A stretch of DNA of 64,000 nt, from contig JAMPIQ010000001.1 in assembly GCA_024699855.1 (NCBI GenBank), forward strand, positions 15,252,001 through 15,316,000, read 5' to 3'. This document shows positions 34,701 through 44,793 of this stretch, piece after piece; the first letter of the stretch is position 1, and each line of letters starts with the position of its first letter. The notes beneath the pieces were generated by a model, which was not told the DNA's origin, searched no databases, and saw only the letters and a list, made by a program, of their open reading frames with translations. The DNA is from Aphelenchoides besseyi (taxonomy: Eukaryota > Nematoda > Chromadorea > Rhabditida > Aphelenchoididae). The translations under genes were made by a program, and so were the position numbers.

Positions 34701-35690
34701 TGCCGCATCAGAACGTTACTTGCAAAATCAAATTGCAATCAATTTCGCTCATCATATTCGCACAACTTGCGAATTGATCATCCAGCGAAATCAAATCCTC
34801 AACGAGTTCCTCTTAGCAAATCCACAACGCACGATGGAACGAATTCTGAACGAAACGGCAATCAAAGTCACATCGTATGGAGGAGCGCTCGAAGTTCAAT
34901 GGTGCAAACACGTTGACGACCACAATCTTCAACATTTGCCGATGACCACGTGCACTTCCGCGATTCCAGTGACCATCACGAATGAGGCGCATCGAGTTTG
35001 GTTTTTGAATCCCAACACCAACGAATTGGAACAGTTCGGCCACAAGACTCCAAGTTGTCCTGAGAAACGGGTCATAACCATCCAAAACCGTCCGTTCTTC
35101 TATTTCGCACGAAATGGATCAATTTCTCCAATTCAACTCGAAAAACCAGCAACCGACACGAACAAAGTTGAATTTGAACACTCCGAATTTCGACCGATTA
35201 CAATGCACTCGTTTGGCCAATTGCGCACGTTGTATTTCTCCGACCACATCGCGGACGTCCAACGCCTAGCGGCGGCTTATAACGAATGGAAGATCGCAAC
35301 CAACGGACATGGAATTCATTTCGACATCCAACCAATTAGTTGGAAAGATTGGATTCTTGGAATCGTCCAAACGTGGGTCCTGCCAATGTGGAGAACTTGG
35401 ATCACAATCTGCTCTATGGGAATCACCTTTCAAGCCTACCGGATCATGAAAGAAATCACGAAACCTAAGTGGTTACAAATTCCAGCACGCCAACCCGCAA
35501 TAAATCCGGATTGCGAAACAATCGAGCTTCAAAACGTACGAGTGGTTTCCGGTCCCACCGACTTAAACACCCGAACGTCGTTCAAATCGCCTAACCGAGA
35601 CACCAACAACAACACGGAAAATCGGAAGAACGTGCAAACGACCTGTGTCGATTCTTGGTGGCAACAATGAAACCGGGATCCAACGGCAAC
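31728..35690 (+). mobile_element. 5'-truncated BEL/Pao element
   Basis: The left boundary is sharp against TRRAP coding sequence at about 31728-31740. The right boundary is unclear: after the stop at 35670 there are about 200 bp of sequence that could be 3' UTR or LTR, but no second LTR is available for comparison. It differs throughout from the complete element at 52196-60584, so it is a different family, not a deleted copy of it. Confidence 0.75.
31729..35670 (+). CDS. BEL/Pao polyprotein fragment: RNase H, integrase, env-like
   Basis: One open frame of about 1,314 codons, open at its 5' end with no ATG. It enters within RNase H, just after the expected DAS motif (YGIAAYLLSTD; LALTIPRLELLGILTA; VWSDSSIAL). 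Integrase follows: the zinc-binding region (HERLLHAGPSTVLAEL; CSNC), the catalytic D (GVDLAGPLH, residue about 357), second D (ISDNAKNF, about 413) and Glu (YERLIQPVKR, about 450), then the DUF5641-like tail. From residue about 706 there is a signal peptide (PFISVLLMIFALIPANESA), a Cys-rich ectodomain, a basic KNKR site at about 970 and a membrane helix near 1205. Gag, protease and reverse transcriptase are absent. Confidence 0.85.
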   Translation, partial: HYAYGIAAYLLSTDVENKTKCQLILGKARVTPKSLQSQSLALTIPRLELLGILTAVRTAKFLANELPSIATTTVWSDSSIALQQIANSTASKSVFVRNRTLEIEKSRDTIELSHVDTKNNPADLASRGVDASTLRHSDLWWNGPTFLSAKSHWPSTFVLPIVEKTNALEDDRECETNFGLLTIETEIAPTIGEDWSHTIQKTMDQLRTHNEAPMACTREVAENPLFRFAQTTNAPGEKKIKKLRLQLDSNGVLRAHTRLQYSDLSASTKRPIWLPSNSIITQQLAAFTHERLLHAGPSTVLAELRTGFYVGAKVARFAQTNCSNCKLEDARPFATPTWAQLPVERTAIGRPFQVCGVDLAGPLHCKEGDYFVVIFVCAKTRGIHLEVTRSATTSDFLLAFDKFEARRGTPNLIISDNAKNFVLAAKLLTTRLQPHVTFQWRHITPRAPWRGGIYERLIQPVKRSLTRTIGRAIWSFVHIDALIVKIETVVNSRPLLRESTGEILRPLDFLRPDGQENSTIDFTDIAELTDATYEVEANRRLHTQLIRQHNQQTEKIQKFWKIWSSLYLTSLLDNDREANNRRTISRLPIIGETVLIFDEFTSRIQWPLGKITKIEKATDGDVRTVKLTAENGNVFRRAINHVFPLEIREELDDSHADQSADVPEKPSLPPGSNERSKEQSTTESEPLRTDDQRPSRRAKIVQRNLMQNILPFISVLLMIFALIPANESAKICFPGAPTNFWPPPKWPTCPPTILHTQSRIVPKILDIYAPNFGEISTIAHVCTFHHRIIKGYTDLRGLPHIKEQDEPDIPISSNQCWQMIDKHSCQFGHLHNVGNSWHSRTQVNLDLPNRFVSIWSYETEVRKDCSNVETRVVSRHGTKSISSNVGDTSHCKYMSGECQLAPNVLLVWKPEPEKDCLYSRIGTWTGEAVEHHWFSEQQQVYLDITPETVTDCGVELNVTRQGWTIHDSTKNKRSTNNSKPQPYSLVSNAHHAASERYLQNQIAINFAHHIRTTCELIIQRNQILNEFLLANPQRTMERILNETAIKVTSYGGALEVQWCKHVDDHNLQHLPMTTCTSAIPVTITNEAHRVWFLNPNTNELEQFGHKTPSCPEKRVITIQNRPFFYFARNGSISPIQLEKPATDTNKVEFEHSEFRPITMHSFGQLRTLYFSDHIADVQRLAAAYNEWKIATNGHGIHFDIQPISWKDWILGIVQTWVLPMWRTWITICSMGITFQAYRIMKEITKPKWLQIPARQPAINPDCETIELQNVRVVSGPTDLNTRTSFKSPNRDTNNNTENRKNVQTTCVDSWWQQ

Positions 35691-36074
35691 CAATTGGTCT
35701 CAGTCTGTCGACGAGGTTTTCCCATCGCGGTTTTTTCTTGTCAATCTTTCAAACCCTCTCGTAATTCATTTCGTCGTTTGACACCCGAACACTTCCCCTC
35801 TCTGTTTTACTTACTCGCATCGGTCACTATTTTATTACTGCAACGTTACACTGTAAATAACGCGCTAACAATTGGAAGAGGATGGAAACAAGAATTTTAA
35901 CACATATAGCACAAGATGGACTGTCAGATTGGCAATTACAATAGTTATGTAATTTTCCATTTGCTTCGCAAATCTTTCATTTATCCAATTATTATGCCTT
36001 CTGCGCCCTCGTGTGTTGACTCTTCTTACGACTCTGCTATCATCGATGTCTTCCTCCATCGTGACATCGCCACG
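35691..36074. other. Junction region with a duplicated helicase exon piece
   Basis: Holds a 153-bp copy of part of the adjacent helicase exon (see 35918-36070) and a short tandem repeat, AACCCAACGCCACT twice, at about 36078-36108. No gene is seen. Confidence 0.5.
35918..36070. repeat. Tandem duplicate of helicase exon segment, outer copy
   Basis: Matches 36143-36295 over 153 bp with a modest number of substitutions. On the minus strand both encode EDIDDSRVVRRVNTRGRRRH and NNW[I/V]NERxAK. The protein frame stays open in both, which fits a fairly recent event. Confidence 0.85.
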
Positions 36075-37745
36075 CTACAAACCCAACGCCACTAACCCAA
36101 CGCCACTAACGGCAAAAGACGGGAGCGAAGCGACCGTCTTGTGGACTGTCAAATTGGCGACCACAATAGTTATGTAGTCTTCGAATTTTTTGGCCAATCT
36201 TTCATTTACCCAATTATTATGCCTTCTGCGCCCTCGTGTGTTGACTCTTCTTACGACTCTGCTATCATCGATGTCTTCGTCCGTCGTGACATCGCGATGG
36301 TCATCGTACGTGTTCCCTTCGTACGGGACCTCGATGATTTGTTGCAGGACCCGTTGGTTCAAATCGCGGTTTTGGTTCCGCACAATAACGCTCTTCGGCT
36401 TGCAGAACATGTTCGACAACTGCATAATTTGAGGTGAAAACGTTGCACTGAAGAAAAGTGTTTGTCTGTTCTCAACCTAAAGGTAACTAGCGCATTATAC
36501 AGCTTCAACAGAGAGTACTTACGGATGGAAGAGTGACCATTCTTTGAACTTCAGGCATAAACGACGACTTGAGAAGTTCATCAGCTTCGTCGAGAACCAA
36601 AAACTTCAACTTATCGTATTTCCACTGAAATGACAAACACAATCATAGAAGAAACGATCGAAATGGTACTTACGAATTGCGCTTTACGGTCATCCGAACT
36701 CATGAAGTCAATCAGCCGCCCTGGTGTTCCAACCAAAATGTCGCAGCCTTTCTGATAAATGGATTCTCTGTTCGCATAGACCTTGTTGTCATTATAAGCA
36801 AAATTAACTTGCACTTTGGTCTCTAAAAGTCGAAATCAGTCTAAGGTTGAGATCTTTTGCAACATACTGTCCGCGAATTTTTTGGCTTGTTCGTACAACT
36901 GAGCGGCCAACTCATCATTCGGTTCAATGATCAACGCAGAAACCGAACACAAACGTTCGGTCTCCTCCTGGTCCTTAAATTTGTCGTGCAGTTTCTGGAT
37001 AATTGGCAACAAAAAGGCGGCCGACTTTCCACTTCCAGTCTCGGCTTGTCCTTTCACATCGAAACCGTCCATGATCAATGGCATAGCGTATTTTTGGAAG
37101 TTGCGCGGGAACGGGTAGTTCGAACGTTTAATGTTGTTCATAATGATCTCGTCAAACTCGGCTTCTTCCCATTTTCTGAAAACAAACTCGTATTTCCAAA
37201 GCTAGAAGTTGTCCACTTACTCAATGACAGTCAGAGGCTCGGGACCATTTTTGACGGTGATTTGTCCATCCAACGAATAGAAGTCGTTGGTTTGTTTGTG
37301 CTTCTCGTTTTCTTTGAAAATTTCATCGACACTGTGTTCCACAGGAATGTGAGATGGACGAGCTAAAAAATTGAACTAATTTTGAGGTTTCTACGATTCA
37401 AACTTACCAATTCGATCCATTTCGCCACCAAAGTTGTAACCACTCGGACGGCTTCCATTGTCATTGTAGCCTCCTCGACCACCACGATAGGAATTGCCGC
37501 CGCCGTCGTTCGCTCGGGCATTGGAGTCGTTGGATTGTGGACGCTGATCGAAAGCTGAAACAAGAGTGGATTACTGATTGAATTAACGGATCTTTGATTT
37601 ACTGTCTCCTCGTCCGCCTCCTCCTCGGCCGGCGCTGCGAAAAGTCACTCCAGTGGAGTCTTCTGTAGAAACAATGTTCAACCTCAAATGTTGCAAACAA
37701 GCACTCACCGTCCTGCATGCCACCACGACCACCGCGGAACGCCAT
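36075..37745 (-). pseudogene. DEAD-box RNA helicase (DDX3/Vasa-like), C-terminally truncated
   Basis: The N-terminus has RGG-type repeats (MAFRGGRGG; NSYRGGRGGYNDNG). The helicase core follows: Q-motif region (YPFPRNFQKYAMP), motif I AETGSGKS (canonical AQTGSGKT), Ia as PNDELA (canonical PTRELA), Ib GTPGRL, II DEAD in VLDEADELLKSSF, III SAT in FFSATFSP. The second RecA domain begins (SNMFCKPKSVIVRNQNRDL; QQIIEVPY; RRHNNWVNERLAKKFEDY) but stops before motifs V and VI; no HRIGRTGR is seen. Reading runs into other sequence and ends at 36075, next to the BEL fragment. Altered motifs I and Ia plus the missing motif VI argue against ATPase activity. It may be a relative of Laf-1/Vasa rather than the essential gene. 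Confidence 0.75.
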
Positions 37746-38378
37746 TTGAGTCGATGGATTACCGAAACGAGTACTTTGATTAATATCGATAAATGCAACG
37801 CAAAAACCAAAAGACAAAGATTTGCACAACAGTCAAGTGTTACAAGTATAGGAAGAACGGACAGGGAAGTTTAAGAGGCCGAGAAGATTGATCGAACGTT
37901 AGAAAGAAGTCACAGATGCACGGATTGTCGCGAAATCAAAATGAAGAATCGAATTGCAGGAAGAATTCAAAAGACAAACGAATCTCTCGAGACGTCTTTA
38001 GCGACAAACATCGATTTGAAATGGTCAGATCGATAGCGAAATCGTCGAAAATGCGAATCGACTTTTGGCCTAAAAGATTCGCTTTCGCAACCGACACCAA
38101 AACAATCGTCGTTTTGCAGATTGCGTTGTTTATTACAGACCAATCGCGCTGCCATTTCGACTCGACGGTGTGTTCAACCTCCGACTCAGTTCTCTTTGGC
38201 GCGTCTTAAGGAAACAACAAACGAAATGGTGTGCTACGAATGGCGATTTGCCTTTTCTTTAAACGATGCGAAAAGAGTGTAATAGGATAGAAGCATTTAA
38301 GGTCAAATCGTCGTTGCAATCAAAGTCCTTGCCAATCGACAACAGTCGCTTACAAACTAGTTTTGTGCAAAAATTTAC
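37746..38378. other. Intergenic region between helicase and MYBBP1A
   Basis: Head-to-head spacer, probably containing both promoters. No gene is seen. Confidence 0.35.
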
Positions 38379-41120
38379 ATGAAGCAAAGAAATAGCTTGC
38401 GAGTGGATATCGAACGTCCACCGGACTCTGTTGTCAATCTCTTCTATCGACTCGCCGATTTCAGTTCGGAAGAACGAGTTGCGGCGGCGGTCGAATTGTT
38501 GAACTGCGAAGGAGTGAGTTTCAGCCAAATGTTTTCAATTGCTCTTTAGATTTCAACTCAATACAAAGACTACGTTCTTGACCGTCTGATTCGAGGACTG
38601 GCGACTGGAAAGACGGCTTGTCGCTTTGGCTTCTCGACCGCACTTGGCGGATTTCTCCAAACGTATCCCGACACGTTGGACGTCGACGAGTTTCTGAAGT
38701 TGGTCGAGGAAAAGTTGCCGTTGAATTTGCAGAAATCGGTTGGTCCTTCTTTCTTTAACTCTTCTTATTTCGTTTAGGAAAACGTTGCCAATGGCATTGG
38801 ACAACATTTGGCCTTTCTCTCGGCCTACGAATCTGCGGCTTTCGATTCGCAATTGAGAAAACTGGTAATTCGGCATGTCGCTTTGTTATCTGATTCTCCG
38901 TTCTTGTCATTGGCGGTTGTCAACGCGATTTCCGATGCGGCTAAACGGCTCGACGCTTCGGAGTTCAAAAAACAAATTCTGCCGCAGATTCGTTCGTTAA
39001 TTGAACAGCCCCTTTCGACAATCACTCTTCACGGATTGATTCTGCTCATCGATTTAGCTCCAGTGTTTCCGGTTCGTTTGATTCTGTCTAGTTCTGAATC
39101 GTCTTCTTTTAAAAGCTTTTATGTTCGGTCAACTCGGCAGTGTCTTCTGGAGGCCTCGAGATCAAGGACAAAGATCACGAATCGATCATATCGTTGTTGA
39201 AGGCAAGCGAATTGTCATGTACGGTTATTATGGTTTGTAGAGCGCTGATCCCTCACATCGGCATGCGATTTGCGTCAAAATTCTCCGGTTGGGTGCCGAC
39301 AATCACAAGTTCACGACGCTGCTCAGCGGCATCGTTAACAAATACGTTTGGGAGGGAGACGAAGCGAAATCGTGTGCTCGCTATTTCGATCTGATGGCAA
39401 ATTTGTTTGCCGAAACAAAGTTTGGAAACGATCAGGTAACAGATAACTCGTATTCTTCTGTTCGATTGTTTAGGTTCTGCAATTGTTTGACACAAAGTTC
39501 GTGGTTTCTTGTCGCAAATACGCTCATCGTTCCGATCCGTCTTTTCGTGGAATGGACGCTGAATTGCTGAAGCGATTGATGAGGCGAAGAAGCGAATTGA
39601 AAGCCAAGAGTTTGAGTCTAATGATCTATACAACTTCCTGGAGATGATCGATGGAGTTGAAGGCGGTGATTTCGACACTCGAGTTGCTCTGCCGTTTCGT
39701 TTCACCGAATTTCTGATTTCCAAATTGAACAGCGACGATTACATTCGATTTGCTCAAAGAGTGAGTTTGCGTGTTCGGATTCACGAACTCTTCCCTAGGC
39801 ATTCCGTCAAGATCACTGGTCGTATAAACGGTTGGTGGTGGATTTCGCTCAACGACCTTCCGGTGTCAAGAAATCGGTGCTGTCGAGTTTGGAGAAGAAG
39901 GACGAAAAGACATTCACTGTTGCTTGTGGATTGTTGGAACAAATCTTCAAAGTTCATTACAAGTTCAATCGTTTCGCTGAAGTGGAATTGAAGGCCACAG
40001 ATGCGGAGATGTTGTTGGAGTTGTGTCCAGCTAAAAAGTCGACCAAAAACAAGAAATCGGATAAGTGAGTTCGATGCATTTGACATTCAAACGTTTTGTT
40101 TAGTTCTCTGGAGATTCTGGCCGCTGGTCTTCGCTATCTTGGTCGAGTGGCTTCCGATGAACAGGATGCAGAGCAGTATTCCAACGAAGCAGACGAGTTG
40201 ATCAAGATCTCTCGAAAACCTACTGGTCAATTAACTGCACTGATGGATTTGTTGATTTCGGTAATCAGTCGAATTCATCGCGTCCATCGACCGTTAGCGT
40301 TCTTTGGCATCACGAAGAATCACTCGCTTTTCCAACCAAAGGATGTTGAGCACTTGGTTGACGGTATCTGTCGTTCCGATTCACAGATCTTGGATGATGG
40401 AGAAGATATGATGGACGAAAATGACGAATTCAAACCGATCACCGAAGAGGAGCGTCGAGCAATTCAAGAGAAATGGGCCAAAAAACGCGGATGATGTTAA
40501 GATGAAAGAAGAAGCCGAAGAGACCGATGACTCCACGGATGCTGACTCCGAAGTGGATGTTGGCGAGGACGAAGAAGAGGAGTTGGACCCGACGGCGCCT
40601 GTCGATCCGCTTTTGGTTGCACGAATCAAAAATGCTCCGGGCAAAGCAGCTTTCGAAGAGGAAGATCAAAGCGACACGGTCAGTTTCTTCACTTTCTTTC
40701 CTCATTGTCGACTTTTAGGACATCGAAATGGACGATGAAGAGATGGAAGAGTTGGACAAGAACTTGGCTTCAGCTCTGCGAACATTCACGACTCGTGGCA
40801 AGAAAGAACAAACCGAAAATGTGAAGGTGTTTCGCTCCAAATGCATCGAAATTCTGAACGTTTATTTCACTGTTGCCACCCTCGAAGAAGCTCAAGTGAG
40901 TGATCAGTCGCCTGATAGAAACTACAAGTTCTGTTTATAGGCGAATATCCACAATCTGAAGTCTCTTGTTTCGTTTCTTCAACGCCATCAGTTTACAGAG
41001 TTGTTGAAGAAAACGAGCGCAATTTGCACGGCAATCGCAAACAAACACAAGAATTTGAAACCGCAGTTTCAACGTAGAGGAGAATTGTTATTATCGAAAG
41101 TGGAGCCGGAAGAAAAGTAA
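38379..41120 (+). CDS. MYBBP1A: MYBBP1A/Pol5-like nucleolar protein
   Basis: MYBBP1A (yeast Pol5) is a HEAT-like nucleolar protein of ribosome biogenesis and transcription control. ATG 38379 opens MKQRNSLRVDIERPPDSVVN, followed by RLIRGLATGKTACRFGFSTA, which fits the RLVRGLaSSR-type family signature. Further exons: QHLAFLSAYESAAFDSQLRK; HRHAICVKILRLGADNHKF; PFRFTEFLISKLNSDDY. A long acidic region (about 40380-40760) includes EIEMDDEEMEELDKNLASAL, like the family's MDDEQMF-LDE block. The stop is at 41118-41120. One intron uses GC-AG (about 39201-39238). The frame breaks at about 39565 and in a run of six A at about 40484, where one more A restores it. These may be assembly errors or real lesions. 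Confidence 0.8.
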
Positions 41121-41274
41121 TTGGTTGTTGTCAGATGTTCTAAACGAGTGTTTTTGTTGACTTTGATTGTTTTTTATTGTTGTTAAGTTTTCCAGTAAAA
41201 GTTTGAGTAAATACTGCAGACAATGAGTTTTATAGTCCTTTATTTCTACAACAAAGAAATCAACAATCCAAAGT

Positions 41275-43212
41275 TCATGCCGTTTTCTTTTCTTTCTTTT
41301 GACCGTATCGTTGAAGCAGCTTGGTGCACAAACGAGCTGTAGACTTCAGAATTAGAACCAAAGAAAGAAGCAAAGTAAAGATGGAGAATGTGAAAAGAGC
41401 AAGAAGATCAAAGGAATGTTGTTGAATGAAACTGGATCGGGATGCTGGCAGTTCAAATTCGTTTAATGGTCCGTTACGTGCAGAAAACTCGACGTGACGA
41501 ACGAAAACATCTCGAAGACTAAACGGATCGTCCGCCATCTTTAAGCTCACTTCTTTGGCCACTTTCAGATAACTGGGATCTTCGAGAATGGTACTGATAG
41601 CATCAGCAAGCGTCGAAGTGATTGTGTGGCTTCGGTCAACAAAAACTCCGAGTTTCCGTTTGACTATAACCGCCGTGTTGAACGGCTGATCAGCAAAGAA
41701 AGGTATGGAAACGACGGGAACACCAAAACGAGCAGCTTCATTCAACGAATTCAAACCTGTAAACATCGCATTTGATTCCTGTCTTCTTGCTCGTCGAGGC
41801 CGATTTGCTTTCTAAATTCAAAGAACTTACCCATGTGTGAAATGAACGCAACAGTACGTGGATGAGCCAGAATACTCGGCTGGTTCATCCAATTAACGGT
41901 ATGAACATTCTTATAGTGAGCAGAAGTCAGATGAGTCAAATTGTTGCCATTGGCACTCGTCACTTTCCAAATGAATTGGTAGTTCGGGAATTAACTGAAG
42001 GCATCTAGGAACGCATCCCGGATCTCTGGCTTCATGTGATCGGTGTTGACGATTGATCCAAAGGAGACCAGAATCACTCCTTTTGATGCACGATCAAAAA
42101 TGGCCGTAAAAGTCTGTGGAATCGTTGTATTGCGGTAGTAAATAAACTAATACCTGATCCAATTTTTGAGGTGTTTCCATTCCCATTCCACCAATTTGCT
42201 TCATTTTGGCGGGCAATGATCTCGGGAAATCAATAAACTTGTTGGTGTTCAACCAAACGAACTCGACTCGTCTCATAATTTCTTCTGATGATGGAAAGCC
42301 CGGAGAAACAAGTTTCTGCATAACTTTCCACACTGGACGCGCTTTCATTTGTAAGTTTGTTCGCCAAAACATGATCGAATTGACCGCTCGTTCTGTCAAG
42401 CGACTAATCGGATTAATTTGTACTTGATTGGCCATCACTGAAATGCTCTTGTTTTATGCTATCGGTAATACAACTTACTTGGAATGTTGTTATGGTCGGT
42501 GGAAATGCCGTGCACATAACTTGTGTAATCAGTTGATGGAAGAGCTGAAATTTGCCGTCCTTTTCGATAACAGTAATCTCTTCGTACCGCTTAGTTCGTG
42601 AGTAAGTGGAAGAGACTGAAGGCACATTGATCGTTGCTCTCGTCTAAATTGCCACCTTATTTCTTGATAGTTCGTCTCACTAACCGAGCCGATTGTATTT
42701 GCGAGAACGAAGCTTCTCCAAAAGCTCGGTCTGAAGCAACATACCTAAAATCTGTCAACAAGAACCGGAAGAAATCGCTTACTTTCGCAATACATGGCCA
42801 TCATATTTTTGAACTTCTCGGAATCTACCGGAATCTTTTTGTTCTCAAAAACATCATTCCACCTGAAACCACGTCCAAGAGTTATGTTCAGTGCGATCGA
42901 GCTGACCATTTCATGTTCTCCTAACTCGCTCGTAGACGTCAACTCCACGCGCGTGACATTCGCTTTCTTCGTTCCACTTGAAGTGATTGAACAGCGGAAT
43001 CATAAAGTCCTAAAAACAGTCTCTTGAATTGAACGTTTCGAACTCACGACTTCATGTCCGGCACCAACTAAAATGCCCGCTAAACGTCCTTTAAAACCAA
43101 TGTGAGAGTGTCCCAAATTCGTAGATATGAACAGAAAACGTGCAGCAGAAACAGCCGGCAACAAGACAAACAGAACAATCGGAGGACAAAACAACATCGT
43201 ACGCGATGTCAT
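41275..43212 (-). pseudogene. UDP-glycosyltransferase, copy C, fullest but with in-frame stop
   Basis: All parts of a UGT are seen: signal peptide (MLFCPPIVLFVLLPAVSAAR), N-terminal domain exons (ANVTRVELTSTSELGEHEMV; EEIMRRVEFVWLNTNKFIDF), start of the C-domain (VILVSFGSIVNTDHMKPEIR; NVHTVNWMNQPSILAHPRTV), the UGT signature region (FISHMGGLNSLNEAARFGVP; IPFFADQPFNTAVI) and a C-terminal membrane helix with the KKEKKTA cytosolic tail for ER retention. The sugar-binding His is kept in AFISHMG, although THGG is more usual. The codon after DAFS is TAA (complement of 41991-41993) where copy B has CAA. Exon 2 also appears to shift frame between IPLFNHFK and the ANVTRVEL stretch. If these are real, the enzyme is inactive. 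Confidence 0.75.
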
Positions 43213-43231
43213 AACCTTCGACTTGATCGTC

Positions 43232-43239
43232 TTTTTATA
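43232..43239 (-). promoter_or_regulatory. TATA box of UGT copy C
   Basis: TATAAAAA on the minus strand at the same 20-nt distance from the first ATG as in copies A and B. Confidence 0.5.
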
Positions 43240-43836
43240 GCGACCGTCTCGACTCTACTCGTTTTACATGTAGTTTGAATGGTATACTCCTTGAAGCTAA
43301 TTGATGCGAATGATCGTGCAACTTCTGTTGTGACGCAAACAAGGAAATTTGTGTGATTAGTTGCACTAAACGTGTGGATTGTGTTCTTCCGTAGTGGTTG
43401 ACCAGCGAGTTCAGTTGCTATTACCTTTGTGACTTGAACATGCCAACTGCGGTGATCAAACTTCACGACAGATCGAGTGATTACAACCCTCGAAATGGTC
43501 GGTTGTTTCTTCACGATGTTCAGCGGCTGCTTTCAGATGAACTCTCAAATCCTGGATCGTGACATGAAGTTGAACGAAATGCCAAGATTCCTGGAAAGCG
43601 GCAATGTTGTCCGGTGGTCAAGACTGACGGCTCGAGCATGTGCTTTTGAGCTTTGGATTTCTTGCGTTTGAACTCGTTTAAACAGCTTCTGAGTCGATGT
43701 GAAAGCTTTTCCTTTGTTTTCAATTACGTGTTTTCTGAACTTCTCAATCGCTTACGAGTTTTTTCGATTAGCAAGTGTCGATTTGATTTCAGTTGAACAT
43801 CTTCGATCAAACGCTCTCTTCTTGTTGTCGTGAATC

Positions 43837-44369
43837 ATGAAGATCGAAATCGTATTTTTGGCTTGGAAAAGATTCACGCTTGAGGTACGTTCGTACTTTA
43901 CCGTCTGTCTACTTTGCCGTCATTTCAGGTCAAACCAACCGACACCGTCCGACAGGTCAAGGAAATGATTCAAGAAAAAGAAGGCGTTCCAGCAGACCAA
44001 CAAATTGCAACTTTTTGTCGTAAGCTCAAAACGACTTTGCTGATTAACTGTTTCATTTTAGGAATGGAACTCAAAGATAATAAAATGCTCATGGAATATA
44101 ATGTACACAAATTAGAAAAGAACCGAATTTTGGACTTTTATCTTGAAGAGGATAGGGACATACTCGTAGCTCGACAAGCACTTTTGGCTGAGATACTTCA
44201 CAATAAGGAACTCGATCGTATTCTCAGTGGATCTCCGGAGCTACGCGAAAGATTGAAACCTCGAATCGCTGATCTCTACGAGAAACTTCATGTCATGAAA
44301 AAGGAACCAGATTCAGAAGCGTCGACTAGTCATGCCGGCTTGCGTCGACGTCGCGTGGCCAATGATTGA
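43837..44369 (+). CDS. Small ubiquitin-like protein, copy C, divergent
   Basis: Same exon layout, intron positions and C-terminus (RRRRVAND) as copies A and B. The protein differs at about a quarter of positions, clustered in the ubiquitin-fold surface and following helix: MKIEIVFLAWKRFTLE, VRQVKEMIQEKEGVPADQQ, MEYNVHKLEKNRILDFYLEE. The EKEGVPADQQ string is closer to true ubiquitin (DKEGIPPDQQ) than in the other copies. The frame and splice sites are intact. Most base changes from copy B alter amino acids, while the neighbouring 3' flank has changed less. Confidence 0.78.
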
Positions 44370-44793
44370 ATCGAATCTTACTACCAACTCTTTATATTCA
44401 TCCAAGTCCTCTACCTCATTTTTTGTTGTAACCGCTGTGGACAATTGAAAATTTCAAATAAATACGTGGTTTCATGTCTCTTTCTCTTCCTGCAATCTGA
44501 TTCTATTTCGTCAGACGTGGTCTTGATGCATTATTTTGAAAAGGTTAGTTACACCTCTTACGTCTGTTTCACTTTTGAGTCTTTCACAAGGCTCGTAGTT
44601 GTGACTCTCAAGGAAATAGACGAGATTCTGCAGCGCGAATTCTATCTTTTGGCATCAGATCAACTCGCTTCTCCATTTCATATGAAATTGTTTATGTTCA
44701 GATTAAGATAGTTGACTAGCAAAAACAACGACTAATGTGACGCTATTTACGGTTTTACTGCATTTTAAGCAGAACTATAAACACGGTATTTGA

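Noticed and set aside
36078..36108. Short direct repeat AACCCAACGCCACT, considered as a CRISPR-like or satellite array.
   Set aside because: Only two units and no spacers; a local tandem duplication.
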